64,000 nt of DNA from Solea solea (GCF_958295425.1 NC_081138.1:24821733-24885732); one strand, 5' to 3'. Positions 11,901-24,529 are shown, counted from the first letter of the stretch. Numbers and translations: made by a program. The notes: generated from the sequence alone by a model not told the origin.

Positions 11901-12840
11901 ACCCCTAATATCGTTATTTCCTCCACATAGAAGAAAGTATTCGACGGTTTGTCGACGTTTGTCTGTTTGGAACAACACACTTAAATCGAAACGATCTAAG
12001 TATGTTGGCCTTTCTTGATGTCATTTTAATATTTTCCTGTTTTACAACTGCGGTTTGTGTCTGTAATTTAATTAGCGCTTAGTATTTTTTACTTCTGCAT
12101 TGTGTGTATTTTATTTCATTGTTATTATTTGTTTACTGTAAAGCGCTTTCCAAAAAAAATGCTTTATAAATAAATGTATTATTAATATAATTAAACATTT
12201 AAAGAACATATTTAATTTTCAGGTAAAGCAAGTTCTGACCTATGGTAGAAAAAAAAAAGATGATGGTGATCCAAACATCACAATAGGTACACACTAATTT
12301 GTTTGATAACCTGTGATTTTAGCCCAACCAGCTATTTATCCACTTTAAAAACAAGTAGTGAAGTTAAAAGCTATTTTTACTAAACATCTTCCATCATTAT
12401 GGGCAAAACAAACCAATAAGTCTTCCAATGCGAGTAAGCATACCGATTTTGATTCATGTTGTTTAAAAGGTGAATCCACATTTTTCCATATTGCAGGGTC
12501 TTAATAAGTAATAGTGACAAAAATGTTTCAAAATATAACCTGAAAGAGCAAGAACACCACAGCCAGCGACTGCGAAAAAACAGCTGCAGTGTGCATTATT
12601 GAATAAATGAGCTTATCATTTTATACCAACAGCTTTGACTTGTTACATGTTTCGAACATAGAAAGAAGATGACAACATAACATGATGCAAAAGTCTCATG
12701 GTAAAATCTTGGCAAATAGTGAGTTGCTACAGAAAGACAACAGTGAAAAGTGAGAGATGGTAAGACCTTTGGGGAAGAGTGGAGTCACCTTAGAGTAGAG
12801 GATATAATTTAAACAGGAAGAAAAGATGATAAAAAAAGAA
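11901..12840. other. ATMIN-CENPN spacer with SINE-like tail
   Basis: AT-rich spacer without recognisable genes. Sequence at 12128-12185 (gtaaagcgctttccaaaa, then a tttataaataaatgtatta tail) resembles the 3' tail of teleost tRNA-derived SINEs. CENPN would end transcription into this spacer. Confidence 0.35.
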
Positions 12841-12846
12841 TTTATT
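12841..12846 (-). terminator. CENPN polyadenylation signal (AATAAA)
   Basis: AATAAA on the gene strand lies 155 bp after the CENPN stop. This gives a short 3'UTR with cleavage expected near 12,825. Confidence 0.55.
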
Positions 12847-13000
12847 GCACAACACTAATATATTTACAAGAGCGTAAAGAAAGGACAAGGTGATACTAAA
12901 ATGTATAAAGCCATGACTCTTCAGGAGCCGCAGGTTCAAGATAAAATTAAAAAAGTAAGAACAGGCCACACAGTGCCTTTAAATCAAGTGTTCATCACCG

Positions 13001-15834
13001 TCAGTTCTGCGATAGGGGCATTTGTGAGGAGGGAGCAGGGCCATTATCTGTGATGACAAAATAGTTTCTTCCTTTTAGAGGAATAGATGAGAGCAGTGGG
13101 GTCACAGGAGTGGATGCAATTCCTGTGAAATATAAAGATACACAGTTAGTTCAGCTGAAAACTAATCACAATTATTTATGACAGACACAATTTCGAATCA
13201 GTTTTTTGGCAACATAACACACAAAATGTTTGTGGACATGTAGCCATTATGAATAAAAACTAATAGAGATCTGTCTGATGAGGGCTGAAGTTTGTTAATT
13301 ATTGTCAACTTTATTCAGTTTACTGTCAACCATGGCTAAACCAAATAGTTACACCGACATCTGCCAGCAAACTTTATGGACGTCATAAAGTTTTGACAGT
13401 CCAGTGGGGAGCGATATGTGACATCTTGACAGTGATTGACTGTGTTTGTGCAGTGCTGCATATATGTGGTGCTGAGTTAATCCTTATATTTCAGTGTTAA
13501 TGCTGTTATTTGTACATGGAAAAATTCAAATGTATACTGCTATTTGATGAATGTATTGGCCAATCATCCATTATGTAACATTTTCATGTCAGTAAACTGT
13601 ACTAATCAGCTTTCTAACATTGTTTGGTATTGGCAATTAAAAAAAATGTCTTGCTCTCTACTTGTTGGCTGCTAGTTCCATCTACACTAGTGAATGAAAG
13701 TACAAGTTCTCCATGAACTAAGATTATTTATAGTCATAGTCTGTACTGAATGGTTGAAAAGTATGAAGACAGGTTCAGGAGCAAAGAGGTGAGTATGCCT
13801 GGAATGCACCCAGTATTTCCTATAGCAGTGGTCACCAACGTGGTGCCCGCGGGCACTTGGTAGCCCGCGAGCAACCAACGAGGTGCCCGTGGGCTCATTT
13901 CACTTCACCTCACCTCACTTGCATGTATCCATATGATCACTGAGTAAAATGTCCTGATATTGTTTATAAAAACTGTGATAATCACTAGGAGTAAGCACTG
14001 GATTTAGTGTGTATGCAATTGAATGCATAATATTCATCATTTAAATGGTAAATTGCATAAAATGTTAATATGGTAGCCCTCCATATTATTCTCTACCCTT
14101 CAGGTAGCTCTCGGTCTCAAAAAGGTTGGTGACCCCTGTCCTATAGGGTGTATGTGCCATCTTGTGGTCAACATATGTAATTGCAAGTTTATACTTTTTC
14201 AAATGACTTCTGAGGATACAAATTGGGTTTTTAGCTTCCTGAGACAAACAAATTCATGGTACCTGAGGATACACAGAGTTTAAGTGACTCCAAGAGGTTG
14301 GTGCTTGCAAATTTGACAACACATTTGAAAGGCTCCTCCCGCTCTGTCATGGTCTGGTTGGCACGGTCTCTGAATTTTGTCTCCAGCTGAGGAAACAAAC
14401 ACAAAAATTATTCAGACGCTCACATTTGCATGTTGGTATATAGGAAGAGAGCAACTTGTGACTTATTTTCTTTAGATTCTGATATTCAGCGACCCTTAAA
14501 CTTTTACTCAACACAGCAATTTAAACTCAGACAGGGTACCTTGTAAACTGATGACTGTAGTTGAGGTAACATTCCATCACCGAAGGTCTCAGATGCCATC
14601 TGAAGTCTGTTTTCTTTGTGTCCAGCGTGTTCTCTTTCTATCTGTGGGTCTATAAATACAAATTAAGCTGAATGAATAAAAAGAATAAAAATGACTGTAG
14701 AATTTCCTTAAATTGAAGATTAAGTTTATGTAGTGTTGGTCTGATTTGATAAACATACTTGAGACTGATTGATTCCTTTCTGAAAGGGGGCTGGGAAACC
14801 TTGTGGGAAACACCTAGTAACAACGAAAAAAAATGTCAAAAAAAAGAAACAAATCATCAGTTAATTACGATTAACGAACTGGCTTCCACAGATATTTTGC
14901 ATTAGAAAACCTACAGTTGGGGCTGTGATTAGTTGACACTTGACTAAAGGCTGCTATTTGTAAAGTAGCTGCTTTGACTTTGATTTCTTGTCCACAACAG
15001 GTGCTATAATGACAATTCTAGTGCAAAGGTGAAACATGACCAGAGGCTGCTTCTGCAAAATAACTGATATTTATTGATATAATGTAATGTGAAGTGATTT
15101 ACTGTAAAGTCGTCTTAATGATAAATCTTTAAATCTCCCTTTTGTGATTCAATTCTAGCTTAACTGAAACTTTTGTTATTAGTGTTAAATAAAGTGATAC
15201 ATCACATTAGGGAAACATCAAATACATATATACCTAGCATCAGTGTGAAACTGTGTCATTTTGCATGCATACGTTTCTTTCATCTCCGTCTTATAAAAAT
15301 AACTACGGTCAGAGATAAGTTTCATATATGCACTCAAATCTGGAACATCATATTACAGCAACTACATCTATTTCAAACATTATACAATGATATAAACGCT
15401 ATTTGTTGGAAGACTATAACTGCAAATTTAATGCGAGCCAGGCCAGTCTAACTGTAACTATGTTTTCAAAAGTGAGAGTCTTCTAATTATTTCCAACCGG
15501 CTGTACACCGAGGAGTCATGCTGCCCTCCACAGTTCTTTATCACATTTCAAATTTCCACCATCTCCCAGACCCCAGGGAGCTTCTTCATCAAATCCACAT
15601 TGCATTTATCCCCAGTGAGAAACAACCCACTCCAAACCACAACACTGACAATATTTACATGATCAGAAATTTTTTTTTTTACCTGTTGATATTGCTTCAT
15701 CAGCAGGTCCCTGATGGCAGTGAGATTTCGCCCACTGAGGTTAGCTGCCTTGATGGCATGATATCTGGATGAAAGCACCAATGCCTGTAAACAACATAAC
15801 TCTATTAGAGAGGGATACAAAACAAATAAATTAA

Positions 15835-15931
<97 letters not shown>

Positions 15932-17229
15932 TATATATATACACATACTGTACATATATATATATATATATCACTTTAACATAAAATTCCTTACCTGGGA
16001 TACTAGGGGCCTTTGTTTTGGTGATAGGCCAGTCACAAAGACATAAGGGGTTTGAAGATGGTGAACAATGTACGTCGGTTTCAGGTGATTGGGCCTTGAG
16101 TAGCTATCTCCCCACGCAATCCGAATCCATACAGCTTCGTCTGTGTGCTTTTTGATTTTGACAGACACCTTGAATGCAGTGCAAAAAGTAGACCTTTAAT
16201 TCTGGATGCTAAACAACAGAAGGCAATTACATCTTTTAATGATGCACTGAAAATAAAATGTGAGTGACGAGAACTATCTGACTTACATGTCTTACAAGCT
16301 CACAGAGGTGAGACTTAAATTGCTCCTTGAACTGTGTCAGCTCCAAAGATTGAGAATCAGCTGGAAGATATAGCATTGTGTTAAACATTAAAAACAGGCA
16401 AAAAGGGTAAAATGTGTTCCATTTAGAATTGTGTACCAAAACACAATAAGGGTTACATTACCATACAATGTGCTGAATTTGATAAACAATACAATGTAAA
16501 CTATATGATGACCAAGACACTATGAAAATATCCCAACCAGAAAACACCTTAAATGCACAGATGAGAGTTAGGCTGTCTAAGTGCTTTCTCTAGTTTTTAT
16601 TTTTACATACCTTCAGGGTCAATGAGCTGGAAAGCATACCACATTCCCTTGTTTGGATTGTCAATGACATCTTAAACGATAAATAAAGCAAAGTGACACA
16701 AATCATTCATGGGCTGTAGGCATGGTGGTGTGATTATTTAAAGCAAAACAACACATACACGTGACTTACACATCATTTCAAGTTCTGTGATATGCTTCAT
16801 AGTGAACTCATTTTCCTGTGAAGACAAAAACAACAGTAGTGAAGTTAAAGAGAAAAGAAAAAGTCACTCAAACATGACTTAAAATCCATTTACGTGTGGT
16901 TAACGTGGCATGTTTGTGTTGTCAGCGTTGTCTTCCACGACCAAAGAGCAACCCATGGTTCAATAAATAAACACACTTTCCGCCTGTTACTCAGCAAATT
17001 GCTAGTATTATACAACTAATATCACACAACAAAGTCAGGTTCACACAAAAGTATCACGCACCGCGCAGAGAGCGAGCATTTGCACGATCGACGACTTTGT
17101 CTGCGTAAAGTCGATGGTCCGCCACTGTGCCGCCGTCAAGCGCCCCCACTTTTCCAGTGTTGTTTTTAAATTTCCAGCCGGTATTCGTCGTAGAAGTTGC
17201 CGCAGTAAACGCTGAGAAGGGTCGTCCAT
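13001..17229 (-). CDS. cenpn: Centromere protein N (344 aa, 10 exons)
   Basis: The exons are 17062-17229, 16770-16815, 16611-16670, 16287-16360, 15995-16168, 15683-15784, 14759-14813, 14540-14649, 14263-14386 and 13001-13122. All junctions are GT-AG and the phases add up to 1035 nt, giving 344 aa (human 339). Known role: CENP-N, with CENP-L, is part of the constitutive centromere-associated network and reads the CENP-A nucleosome. What is seen: the N-terminal helical (pyrin-like) region ([17 protein letters not shown]...), the conserved block AVWIRIAWG followed by [15 protein letters not shown], the C-terminal ETKF...[12 protein letters not shown] segment and [12 protein letters not shown]. 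The protein runs about a dozen residues past the point where the human one ends. The start is the first ATG in frame with the conserved N-terminus. A MITE sits in intron 9 and a (TA)n/(CA)n tract in intron 5. The promoter is shared with CMC2. Confidence 0.96.
13826..14138. mobile_element. hAT MITE (313 bp) in CENPN intron 9
   Basis: The termini are inverted: CAGTGGTCACCAACGT at the left, and CAGGGGTCACCAACCT when the right end is read on the other strand. They are flanked by identical 8-bp copies of TCCTATAG at 13818-13825 and 14139-14146. An 8-bp duplication is the hallmark of hAT transposition. There is no open frame, so the element is nonautonomous. Confidence 0.85.
15837..15971. repeat. 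(TA)n/(CA)n microsatellite in CENPN intron 5
   Basis: Long alternating TA tract with an inner CA tract, directly beside CENPN exon 5 (which ends at 15995). It lies 24 bp past the donor on the gene strand. Confidence 0.95.
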
Positions 17230-17781
17230 ACTTCCCCGCACTGACGTCGAATTCTATATTATGTAGTGGCCGACCGTTCCCTAACAGCAACGTACACAAT
17301 ATACGGTACAGATCGAAAAAGTCAAACAAACCGTCGACCATTCAGCTACACGAATCAACCAATCAGATGCAGCCAAAAATGGAACTTGATTTTCTTTAGC
17401 GCCCCCAGCTGAGTTGGGGTGGTATTGAAATTATGTAAATAATACGTTTTTCTCCGTTTCGGCTTCTACCTCTACATATATTTGAAAGAAATGCATGACA
17501 TACTTATATTTCTTAGTTTCTGGTAAATATTTAGTGTAAAAAAATGTCGAATGCATGTTTTAGTGGTCAACAAAAAGCGAATACGGACGTACGTTGAGGG
17601 GAATGATCTTGGATGTCCTTAAAACCTCCGCCATCTCAAGTCCCGCCTTTGGACACACGCCATTGGACAATTTAGAAAAAGGTGGGCGCTGATTCGTTAC
17701 CGATGAATGTCACTCAAATACCTTGTGCGCTGTCTTGTGTTGCTTAAGGCAGCATGTCCTCTGTTCCGTGTTGTGTCTAAG
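17230..17781. promoter_or_regulatory. Bidirectional CENPN/CMC2 promoter
   Basis: CENPN starts leftward at 17229. A probable noncoding CMC2 exon ends rightward at 17781 (TCTAAG|gtgagg). Between them lie a CCAATCAG box (17359-17366), an inverted CCAAT (ccattgg near 17662-17670) and TGACGTCG (17242-17249), a CRE-like site. No TATA box is seen. CCAAT-rich, TATA-less divergent promoters are common for cell-cycle and housekeeping gene pairs. The exact starts are inferred. Confidence 0.6.
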
Positions 17782-18251
17782 GTGAGGTTCGCGTCAATAC
17801 AACTAATGAAGTGGGAACTGTCGAGACTTTATAGAAACATTCTTCGTTACTGAACGGAATAGAAGAAAAGAAGGTACCTTGTAGTTCTTCCGGGGTTAAA
17901 TGGATCTATGCTAACGGTGTCTTAGGCCTTGCGGTTAGCTAACGTGACATTTCACCGAGGTGACGTCCTTCCTCCTGGTAAGGACACCACAGCAGTACAA
18001 AACAACTTGTGTTGAACAATTATACATTCATACAATGCATATAACCCGACACTTACGTTTCAAAACAGTGTCTAAACTCAGCTTAGCTGTAAAGTTACAC
18101 ACCCCACAGTCCATTCAAGTGAGCTCTCACGAGCCAGTATTCTGGTCAGTTGTGTATTGTTCAAATGGGTCCAGAAGATTCAGTGTGGACGTGGATCATT
18201 GTCTTGCATTTGTTTACTGTATTGCACATCCCCCTGTCTCTGTCTCTGTAG

Positions 18252-18333
18252 GTTTAAGTGTCCTCGTCCATTGGAAGAGTTAATTCAATCCTCACAATGA
18301 CAGCTCAGGAAGGAGAGGGATGGGGAGGCATGA
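18252..18333 (+). other. Possible alternative 5' exon of CMC2
   Basis: A strong pyrimidine tract and acceptor (tgtctctgtag|g) ends at 18251. A short frame begins at 18297 (MTAQEGEGWGGM...) and would stop unless spliced at the weak donor a|gtatcc near 18334. It may be a 5'UTR exon or only a cryptic site. Confidence 0.25.
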
Positions 18334-18907
18334 GTATCCTTTAGCAGACATGTCCTTGACTTAGTGATGATAAATATCATATGTATTATTAAGTAATACT
18401 GAAAACACTTTCAATTCAATAGTGGGAACACAAATCAACAGGCTAGTGTAAGGTGATAAATAGTTAAATATCTCAAATATGTGGATAACATGTTTTGTGA
18501 TGCCGTACAAAGTTGCGTATTGACCATTATAATAATAATGTATAATAATAATTCTATGAGCATTTTACACAATAGCTATGCATTTAGTGATACATTAATC
18601 AAATAGTAAAACTTTTATTGTGCCTTCTATTTGTTATATGTGTGAAAGGTATTAAATGAATAATTACTTTTAATATATAGCTGCCGTTCAGCCAGTATAT
18701 TCTTTCTTATGCAGGAAAAAGTATAACTATCTTGAGAATTCAGTATCTCCTAACTATGATTCTGTTCCACGTGTTTCCAAACCTGCGACTAACCAGTCGC
18801 ATGCGTTACGACCATTATTACTAACACAGTACCAGTCAAATCAGTGCTCCTTTTGTTTGTGGCTTTTTCCCTGCAGCTGCAGTGGTTCAGTTAAACCTTA
18901 ACTCAGA

Positions 18908-19350
18908 ATGCATCCTGACCTGTCACCTCACCTGCACACAGCTGAGTGCAATGAGCTAGTCGCTCGTCTAAAGCAGTGTCACAAAGAGGTACGTCACTCC
19001 CAAAGTCGTCGCCACTGCTGTGCGCTTTGTACAGTCAATCACTCGGTGTAATTCTTGTTTCATGCTATCCTCAGCACAACGTCCTGAAGTTCTTTGGCGA
19101 GTGTAACGATGTGGACCGCGCTATGCGTCTTTGCTTGAAAAAAGAGGTACTGTTTATTTTTGTCCTTTCTTAGTAAGACACAGCAAGTGCTCAGACAACT
19201 GACCTTCACTGTTGTTGTTTATTTCATGTCAGTTATGTTTTCTTTGTTTTTCTTACCATTCAACAGCGTCTGGAGAAGCGGGAGCGCAGCGTGCAGCATG
19301 CACGGGAAATGAAAAGGAGGCTGAAAGAAGGGCCCAAAGAGCCTTTCTGA
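18908..19350 (+). CDS. cmc2: CMC2, C-x9-C motif-containing mitochondrial protein (78 aa, 3 coding exons)
   Basis: The exons are 18908-18988, 19075-19146 and 19267-19350, all phase 0 with GT-AG junctions. They give 78 aa (human 79). Known role: Cmc2 is a small twin CX9C protein of the mitochondrial intermembrane space, imported and oxidised by the Mia40 relay and needed for cytochrome c oxidase biogenesis. What is seen: [11 protein letters not shown], which is nearly identical to human, then C14-x9-C24 and C37-x9-C47, the full twin CX9C pattern. A basic, charged C-terminus follows ([20 protein letters not shown]). There is no cleavable presequence, as expected for this import route. At least one noncoding exon lies upstream at about 17,700-17,781. 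The gene is divergent from CENPN and convergent with CDYL2. Confidence 0.95.
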
Positions 19351-19388
19351 AGGACATTTTACTTTCCAATGTTGTCACTGGCACTGAA

Positions 19389-19394
19389 ATTAAA
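19389..19394 (+). terminator. Candidate CMC2 polyadenylation signal (ATTAAA)
   Basis: ATTAAA lies 39 bp after the CMC2 stop. An AATAAA near 20,007 is a possible distal alternative. Confidence 0.35.
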
Positions 19395-20344
19395 GTTGTT
19401 CCGATTCTGCAATTTGGGTAAAGCGTGGAGCTGTGTAACAACATACCTCCCCTGCTGTTTTTGTGTCAGCACAGGAAGGATATAAAGTATGATGTGATTG
19501 TGTGCTTTAAGTAGATCAAAGTGCTGTTATTACCATTTATTATTGCTATTACAGCTGGTATTTTTGTTGAGAGAAACATGAGTCATAAGAAAATGACAAA
19601 TGTTGAAATCATGCACATATACCAATGCTTAAAATCAACAGGTTGCTCCTGGATAATAATCCCTGCTAACTAAAACTTACACTGCTCCCAGAACAGTTTC
19701 GGTCAAAACAACAAACTTAAAGTGCTGTGGAATAAAAATTGGTATTAGGTCTCCTCACTGATTAGTGCAGCTACATGCATAACCCTATCATATAATAATG
19801 GTTTAATTGAGCAGTTACATTCTGGTATATTAATTATTTTCATACCAGACCATTTCAGTGTGTAATAGATGCACCGAAAAATAGAGGACCAGTGGTTGGT
19901 TGCCCTTGGTGCAGGCAAACAAGCATGTTTAAAATATCCTCTGCCATTTGAAAGTTCACTTGTAAAGAGAATCATATTGATTCATGAGAATATTTATTCC
20001 TTTAAAATAAAGTAAAAATGATTATTAAGAACCTGTTTTTGCTGTGATGTGTCATTGCAAAGCAAAGTATTAAACTGGGATGTAGTGGATGGCACACAGA
20101 CACAGCAGTGGGATTGAGGGTTTAAATCTGTCTGACTTTGACCAAGATCTTCTCTGTGTTAACTGGTGTCTCCTAATTGTTTGTTGTCTCTCTACAGTCA
20201 ATTTAGAGTGTTCAATTTAAATACAATTAAGACAAATACATTTTAGACAGAAAATAAGTCAAAAATGTCATGTGCCTTCTCACATGACCCCTAAGGTGAT
20301 TATTGACAGCATTGTCAATTAATAGCACTACAAGAAATTCAGTC

Positions 20345-20600
20345 ATTCAGGTAATGTGGTGGTACAGTGGCTAGCACTCTTGCCTCATGGCAAGAAGAAC
20401 TGAGGGACTTTCTGTGAGGAGTTTGCGTGTTCTCCCCGCGTGGGTACTCTACGGAACTCGAGACTGTTCACTGTCCTCGCTCCCAAATGGTGGAACGAGC
20501 TCCCCATCGACATCCGGACAGCGGAAAGCCTCCACATCTTCCGCCGCCGACTAAAAACACATTTCTTCCGACTCTACGACGACGACGACAAAAAAAAAAA

Positions 20601-20639
<39 letters not shown>

Positions 20640-21060
20640 TCGCACTTATGACTAGCACTTCATAGTTTGATTTACTTGAAGCTCTTACTTACTTCTAGCT
20701 CTTATTTGTACCCAAATGTTTAAATGCACTTATTGTAAGTCGCTTTGGATAAAAGCGTCTGCTAAATGACATGTAATAATGTAATCTACGGTTACTCTGG
20801 CTTCCTCCCACAGTCGATAACATGCAGTTTGGTGAATCAGTTAACCCGACACTCTCAGTTTAATATAGTTGTGAATGTAGCTGTCTCTGTATGTTAACCC
20901 CACGATGGACTGGCGACCTGTCCATGGTGTACCCCACCTTTTGCCCTATGTTAGCTGGGATTGGCTCCAGCAGGGGCTGAAACACCAGCAAACACCTGCT
21001 CTTGGCCAGTGTAAACTGGGATTTGCTCCATTACTATCATCAAAGGATAAGTGGTATAAC
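20345..21060. mobile_element. Teleost dispersed repeat interrupted by a LINE fragment
   Basis: The outer repeat is recognised by its left part (gtggctagcactcttgcctc, gtttgcgtgttctccccgcg). Its right part carries ctggcttcctcccacagtc, gatggactggcgacctgtcc and gctgggattggctccagc. This is a very common fish repeat whose exact class I cannot assign. It is split by the LINE fragment at 20,455-20,784. Decayed pieces of the same family occur near 21.15, 21.65, 27.7, 59.8 and 61.1 kb. Confidence 0.7.
20455..20784 (+). mobile_element. 5'-truncated L2/CR1-like LINE 3' end, nested
   Basis: A frame encodes the C-terminus of a non-LTR reverse transcriptase ORF2 (LAPKWWNELPIDIRTAESLH, then FRRRLKTHFFRLY). 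It is followed by the typical fish LINE tail gtcgctttggataaaagcgt. The insert is flanked by TCTACGG at 20448-20454 and 20785-20791, a probable target-site duplication. A (TA)n tract at 20602-20640 interrupts the region after the coding end. Confidence 0.75.
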
Positions 21061-22219
21061 TAATGGATGGATGGAAGGGCTGTTACAGCAAAGCACGTGG
21101 TGTAGGCAATAATCCACTCCTCCATTATCTATACTGTTTATCCTTTGAAGGAACTGGAGCCAATCCCAGATGACATTGGGTGAGAGGCTGGGTACAGTAA
21201 GTAAGCTTCATTTTTCTAAGTGCAATGCACCAAATTGTGCATAACGTAAAACAGGTGCAGCAGCAAATACATATCCAGTCAATCATGAAGCACTTTTCTG
21301 CACTGCTGGAAGGCATTTAACACAAAATGGGGATGTGTGCATGAATTATTATCACACACGGAAAACAGGTCAGGACGATCAACATCACGAGGTAATGTAC
21401 AATAAACAAAAAGTATTTTCTATTTTCCTTAACTGAGTGGAAGTATTAGTTTTACTGCCAGAGGCGAGACACCACATTTCAGCTGAGCACAGACCAATGA
21501 GGTTTGGGTCAGTTACAGGTGAAATAGTGCTCACTCCTCGGAACTTTCTCAATTTTGTTTGTAGCAAAACTTTCTGTGGCACTTTTGTTTATTTTGTTGC
21601 GCAGTAGGACAAATTGAAACTCAAGCATTCATACTCACACTCTCACCTACAGTCAATTTAGAGTCACCAGTCAACCTTCACCCCAGTCAGCGAGACTTTG
21701 GGAGGTAGATCGAGGACGACACACGGCACACAGAGCGGTTTTAGTCAACCGGAGATTTGAACAAAGAACCTTCTTGCTCTGAGGCACCAGTGTGAACGAC
21801 TGTATCACCCTGAAGCAATAATATAGCATGGTATTGGAATTGGAATAGAAAGATAGATATGAATAGATGTGACGTGTCAACATTTCTTCAGTGGTTTACC
21901 GGCTCTTTGTTGATGACCCCTTTGCTCACTTCTCTGAACGTTAACATTTAGGTCACAAGTTCACACTCGAGTCATTTCCTGAGTGAAGACGATGAGATGT
22001 AGCTTCAGGCTGACTACTGTGTGTTTAAAAAAAAAATAAATAATAATAATAATGAAGATTGCAACAAGGATATTACATCAGTGAGGACAATTCTTATTCG
22101 CAAGCAACATACAAAATGCCAAAGAGCAATTTGTGATATTACTGTTGAAATCTAAAGAAACGTTTCACTATCACAAGAAGAAATGCTCAACACGAATCAC
22201 ACTGTGAAAGCACTGTTTC
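21061..22219. other. CMC2-CDYL2 spacer with decayed repeats
   Basis: No gene was recognised. Fragments at 21,120-21,200 (ggagccaatcccagatgac) and 21,610-21,800 (cacctacagtcaatttagag) belong to the dispersed repeat at 20.3 kb. Confidence 0.4.
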
Positions 22220-22225
22220 TTTATT
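22220..22225 (-). terminator. Candidate distal CDYL2 polyadenylation signal
   Basis: AATAAA on the gene strand. If used, CDYL2 has a 3'UTR of about 3.3 kb (22.2-25.5 kb), which would contain a MITE and a TA tract. A nearer end is possible, since no strong signal was found just after the stop. Confidence 0.25.
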
Positions 22226-22802
22226 TGAAGCAGCTCACTCACTCTACCCATCACAAAAGTATGGATCACTCTTTGACAGATAATTAAACTGTAAGGCACC
22301 CTAAGATGTGCTTTGAGGAAGAAAAACACCAACATGAGTCAGCACAAGTTATTGTAATTATAAATGACAAGAAGAGTGGGGGGGAAAAATGGTCTTTTAT
22401 AATAAATAGGAATCTTTTTTCTATGTTGTAACTAATTTACTTGAAATTGTATGAGCACACACTTCAAACACATGCTGAGGTGAGAGTTAGGATCTGGTGC
22501 CAAGGAAAAAAACAGCAAAAACAAACTCAAAATTAGAAGGTTTTTTTTTTTCTTTAACAATTGCATTTTCTTTTTCAGATGACACACTGAAGAACATGTT
22601 GTTGTTTTTTACAAATCACAATAAATAAATGAATAAATACATACACAACCCTGTCTTAAAGGATCAGTGTGATTACAGATGGACCTGAGTGAATGTGAAT
22701 GAAACTACGCCGTACAGAAGATCCTCTCTGACCTCTTAAACCCAACAAGAACGAGGAATTTAACTGTTATTTACCTCAATTTCCCAATCTTTCAATTGAT
22801 CA

Positions 22803-23025
22803 TTTAAAGATCCCGTGTGTAACATTCCCAAAATATGTGAATATAATACCTATAATTAGGATTTTCATAAAATGAGTATCACACGAAATACAGGACTGTT
22901 GTGTTTTTGCTTGTACAGAATGGACAAATCACAATTTCTGATATAAACTTGGATGGAGAGCATGAGGCAAAGGATACTCAACTTCACCACTAGATGCCAC
23001 TAAGTCCTACACACTGCTCCTTTAA
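22803..23025. mobile_element. hAT-like MITE
   Basis: The left end 'tttaaagatcccgtgtgtaac' region and the right end 'cctacacactgctcctttaa' are inverted relatives of the TTAAAGGAxCAGTGTGTA termini. The internal 'ccactagatgccactaagtc' is typical of this fish family. Confidence 0.6.
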
Positions 23026-23589
23026 GAACAACTGAGGTTTTGGTCACAAATGCCTCATTACTAAAACTGTAACGGCCACACATGACACTGAAATTCACCG
23101 CAAAAGAACCTTGTGGGGTGTTTTATGCACACTAAACGTTTTGATCTCATCAATATTTTGTTTGCACTTCGTTAAACTCCGTAAAACACACCATTATATA
23201 TTAAATTATCTGCCCACGACTTCATTCATCATTTTTTTTACAACAATTTACCTCTGGTAATGTTCTTCTTCTTGATAATAATCTGATAACACCGAAGGAA
23301 AACAGACACGTTCAAGTGACAGCAGGGTTTTAGCATCTTGACTTTGACATTATATCATTTTATATACATTATAAGTATAGATTATTTTGGTTGTTTTTTT
23401 GTGGGGGTGGGTAGTTTTAAGAGTTATAGTTGGGGTTGGGGGGGGGGAGTCCATGGAGCAAAGGAAACCACATGGCACTGCACGTCCAAACAGCTATCTC
23501 AAATAAATACAAAAATAAACGGCAACATTTTCTAACATTACTTACAATGCTGGTACAAAACATACCCTGAAGAATAGGCAACACATTTT

Positions 23590-23655
23590 TATACACATAT
23601 ATATATATGTATATGTATATATATACACACACATACATATACATGTATGCATATT
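23590..23655. repeat. (TA)n/(CA)n microsatellite
   Basis: Alternating ATATAT, GTATAT and ACACAC runs. Confidence 0.9.
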
Positions 23656-24529
23656 ACATGCAATTGGTTACACAAAACAGTGTATGTTGTCTATATATTA
23701 TATATTATTTTGTACTGCGTGTGTACGACTGCAAAAAATGGACAAATATCTTCTGAGGTTTACAAAACAATTTCACAGACCTACTTTGTTTCTTCTTCTT
23801 TTTTTTGGTAAAACAAAATAGATCCCTACCTATAGTACACATTTAAATATAAAAATCTGTTTAAATCTCATGTCGTCACACGCGACTGCAAGGACAACGT
23901 CGACTCCAGGGACAAAGCTGTTGCATTGTCACACGACTGATCAGCGACGATTGGTGAAGCAAGCATGAGTCATCTCTTTTGTTAAAAACAAACAAACAAA
24001 CTGTCAGATGAAAAGAAAAATCACACTTCACACATTTCTTACCGTCTGTATTGAGAGCCGGAAGCTACGTGTTTAATGTATGAACCACCACAGTGACTCA
24101 TGCGAGGCAACTACACTATATGTAGATCAAAGTCATTCGTTATATCTTCCATGTAATATGTGCCACTAATTCATGTAACCACCTGGATCATTGTGCCATT
24201 TCAATACGTGTGTGTGTGTGTGTGTAGTGCTAGCATCCACATGAGATGTTCTCCTTTTCCACTTTTTTTCCTTGATTTGAAAAGAAAACAAAAAAACATA
24301 CGTTCCATCAAAGGAAAATTATGTAATTTTTTTTGGATCAAACGCCAAAAAATAGGTTGCCTACCCCAGCAACCATATCTGGAGAGGAGGAGCGCATGAA
24401 GAATGCCAGCGTCTGCATGGGTAAGTGCATTTGAACTTGATCATAAATCATTTTTTTTTAGATTTAGTTGACTTACTATCTTCAGCTTTTATATCCAGAA
24501 ACAGATCATGGTTTGTTTAGAATATGCGA

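Noticed and set aside
17054..17399. Overlapping open frames at the CENPN start
   Set aside because: They are in other frames or on the other strand. The CENPN N-terminus in the chosen frame joins exon 2 correctly.
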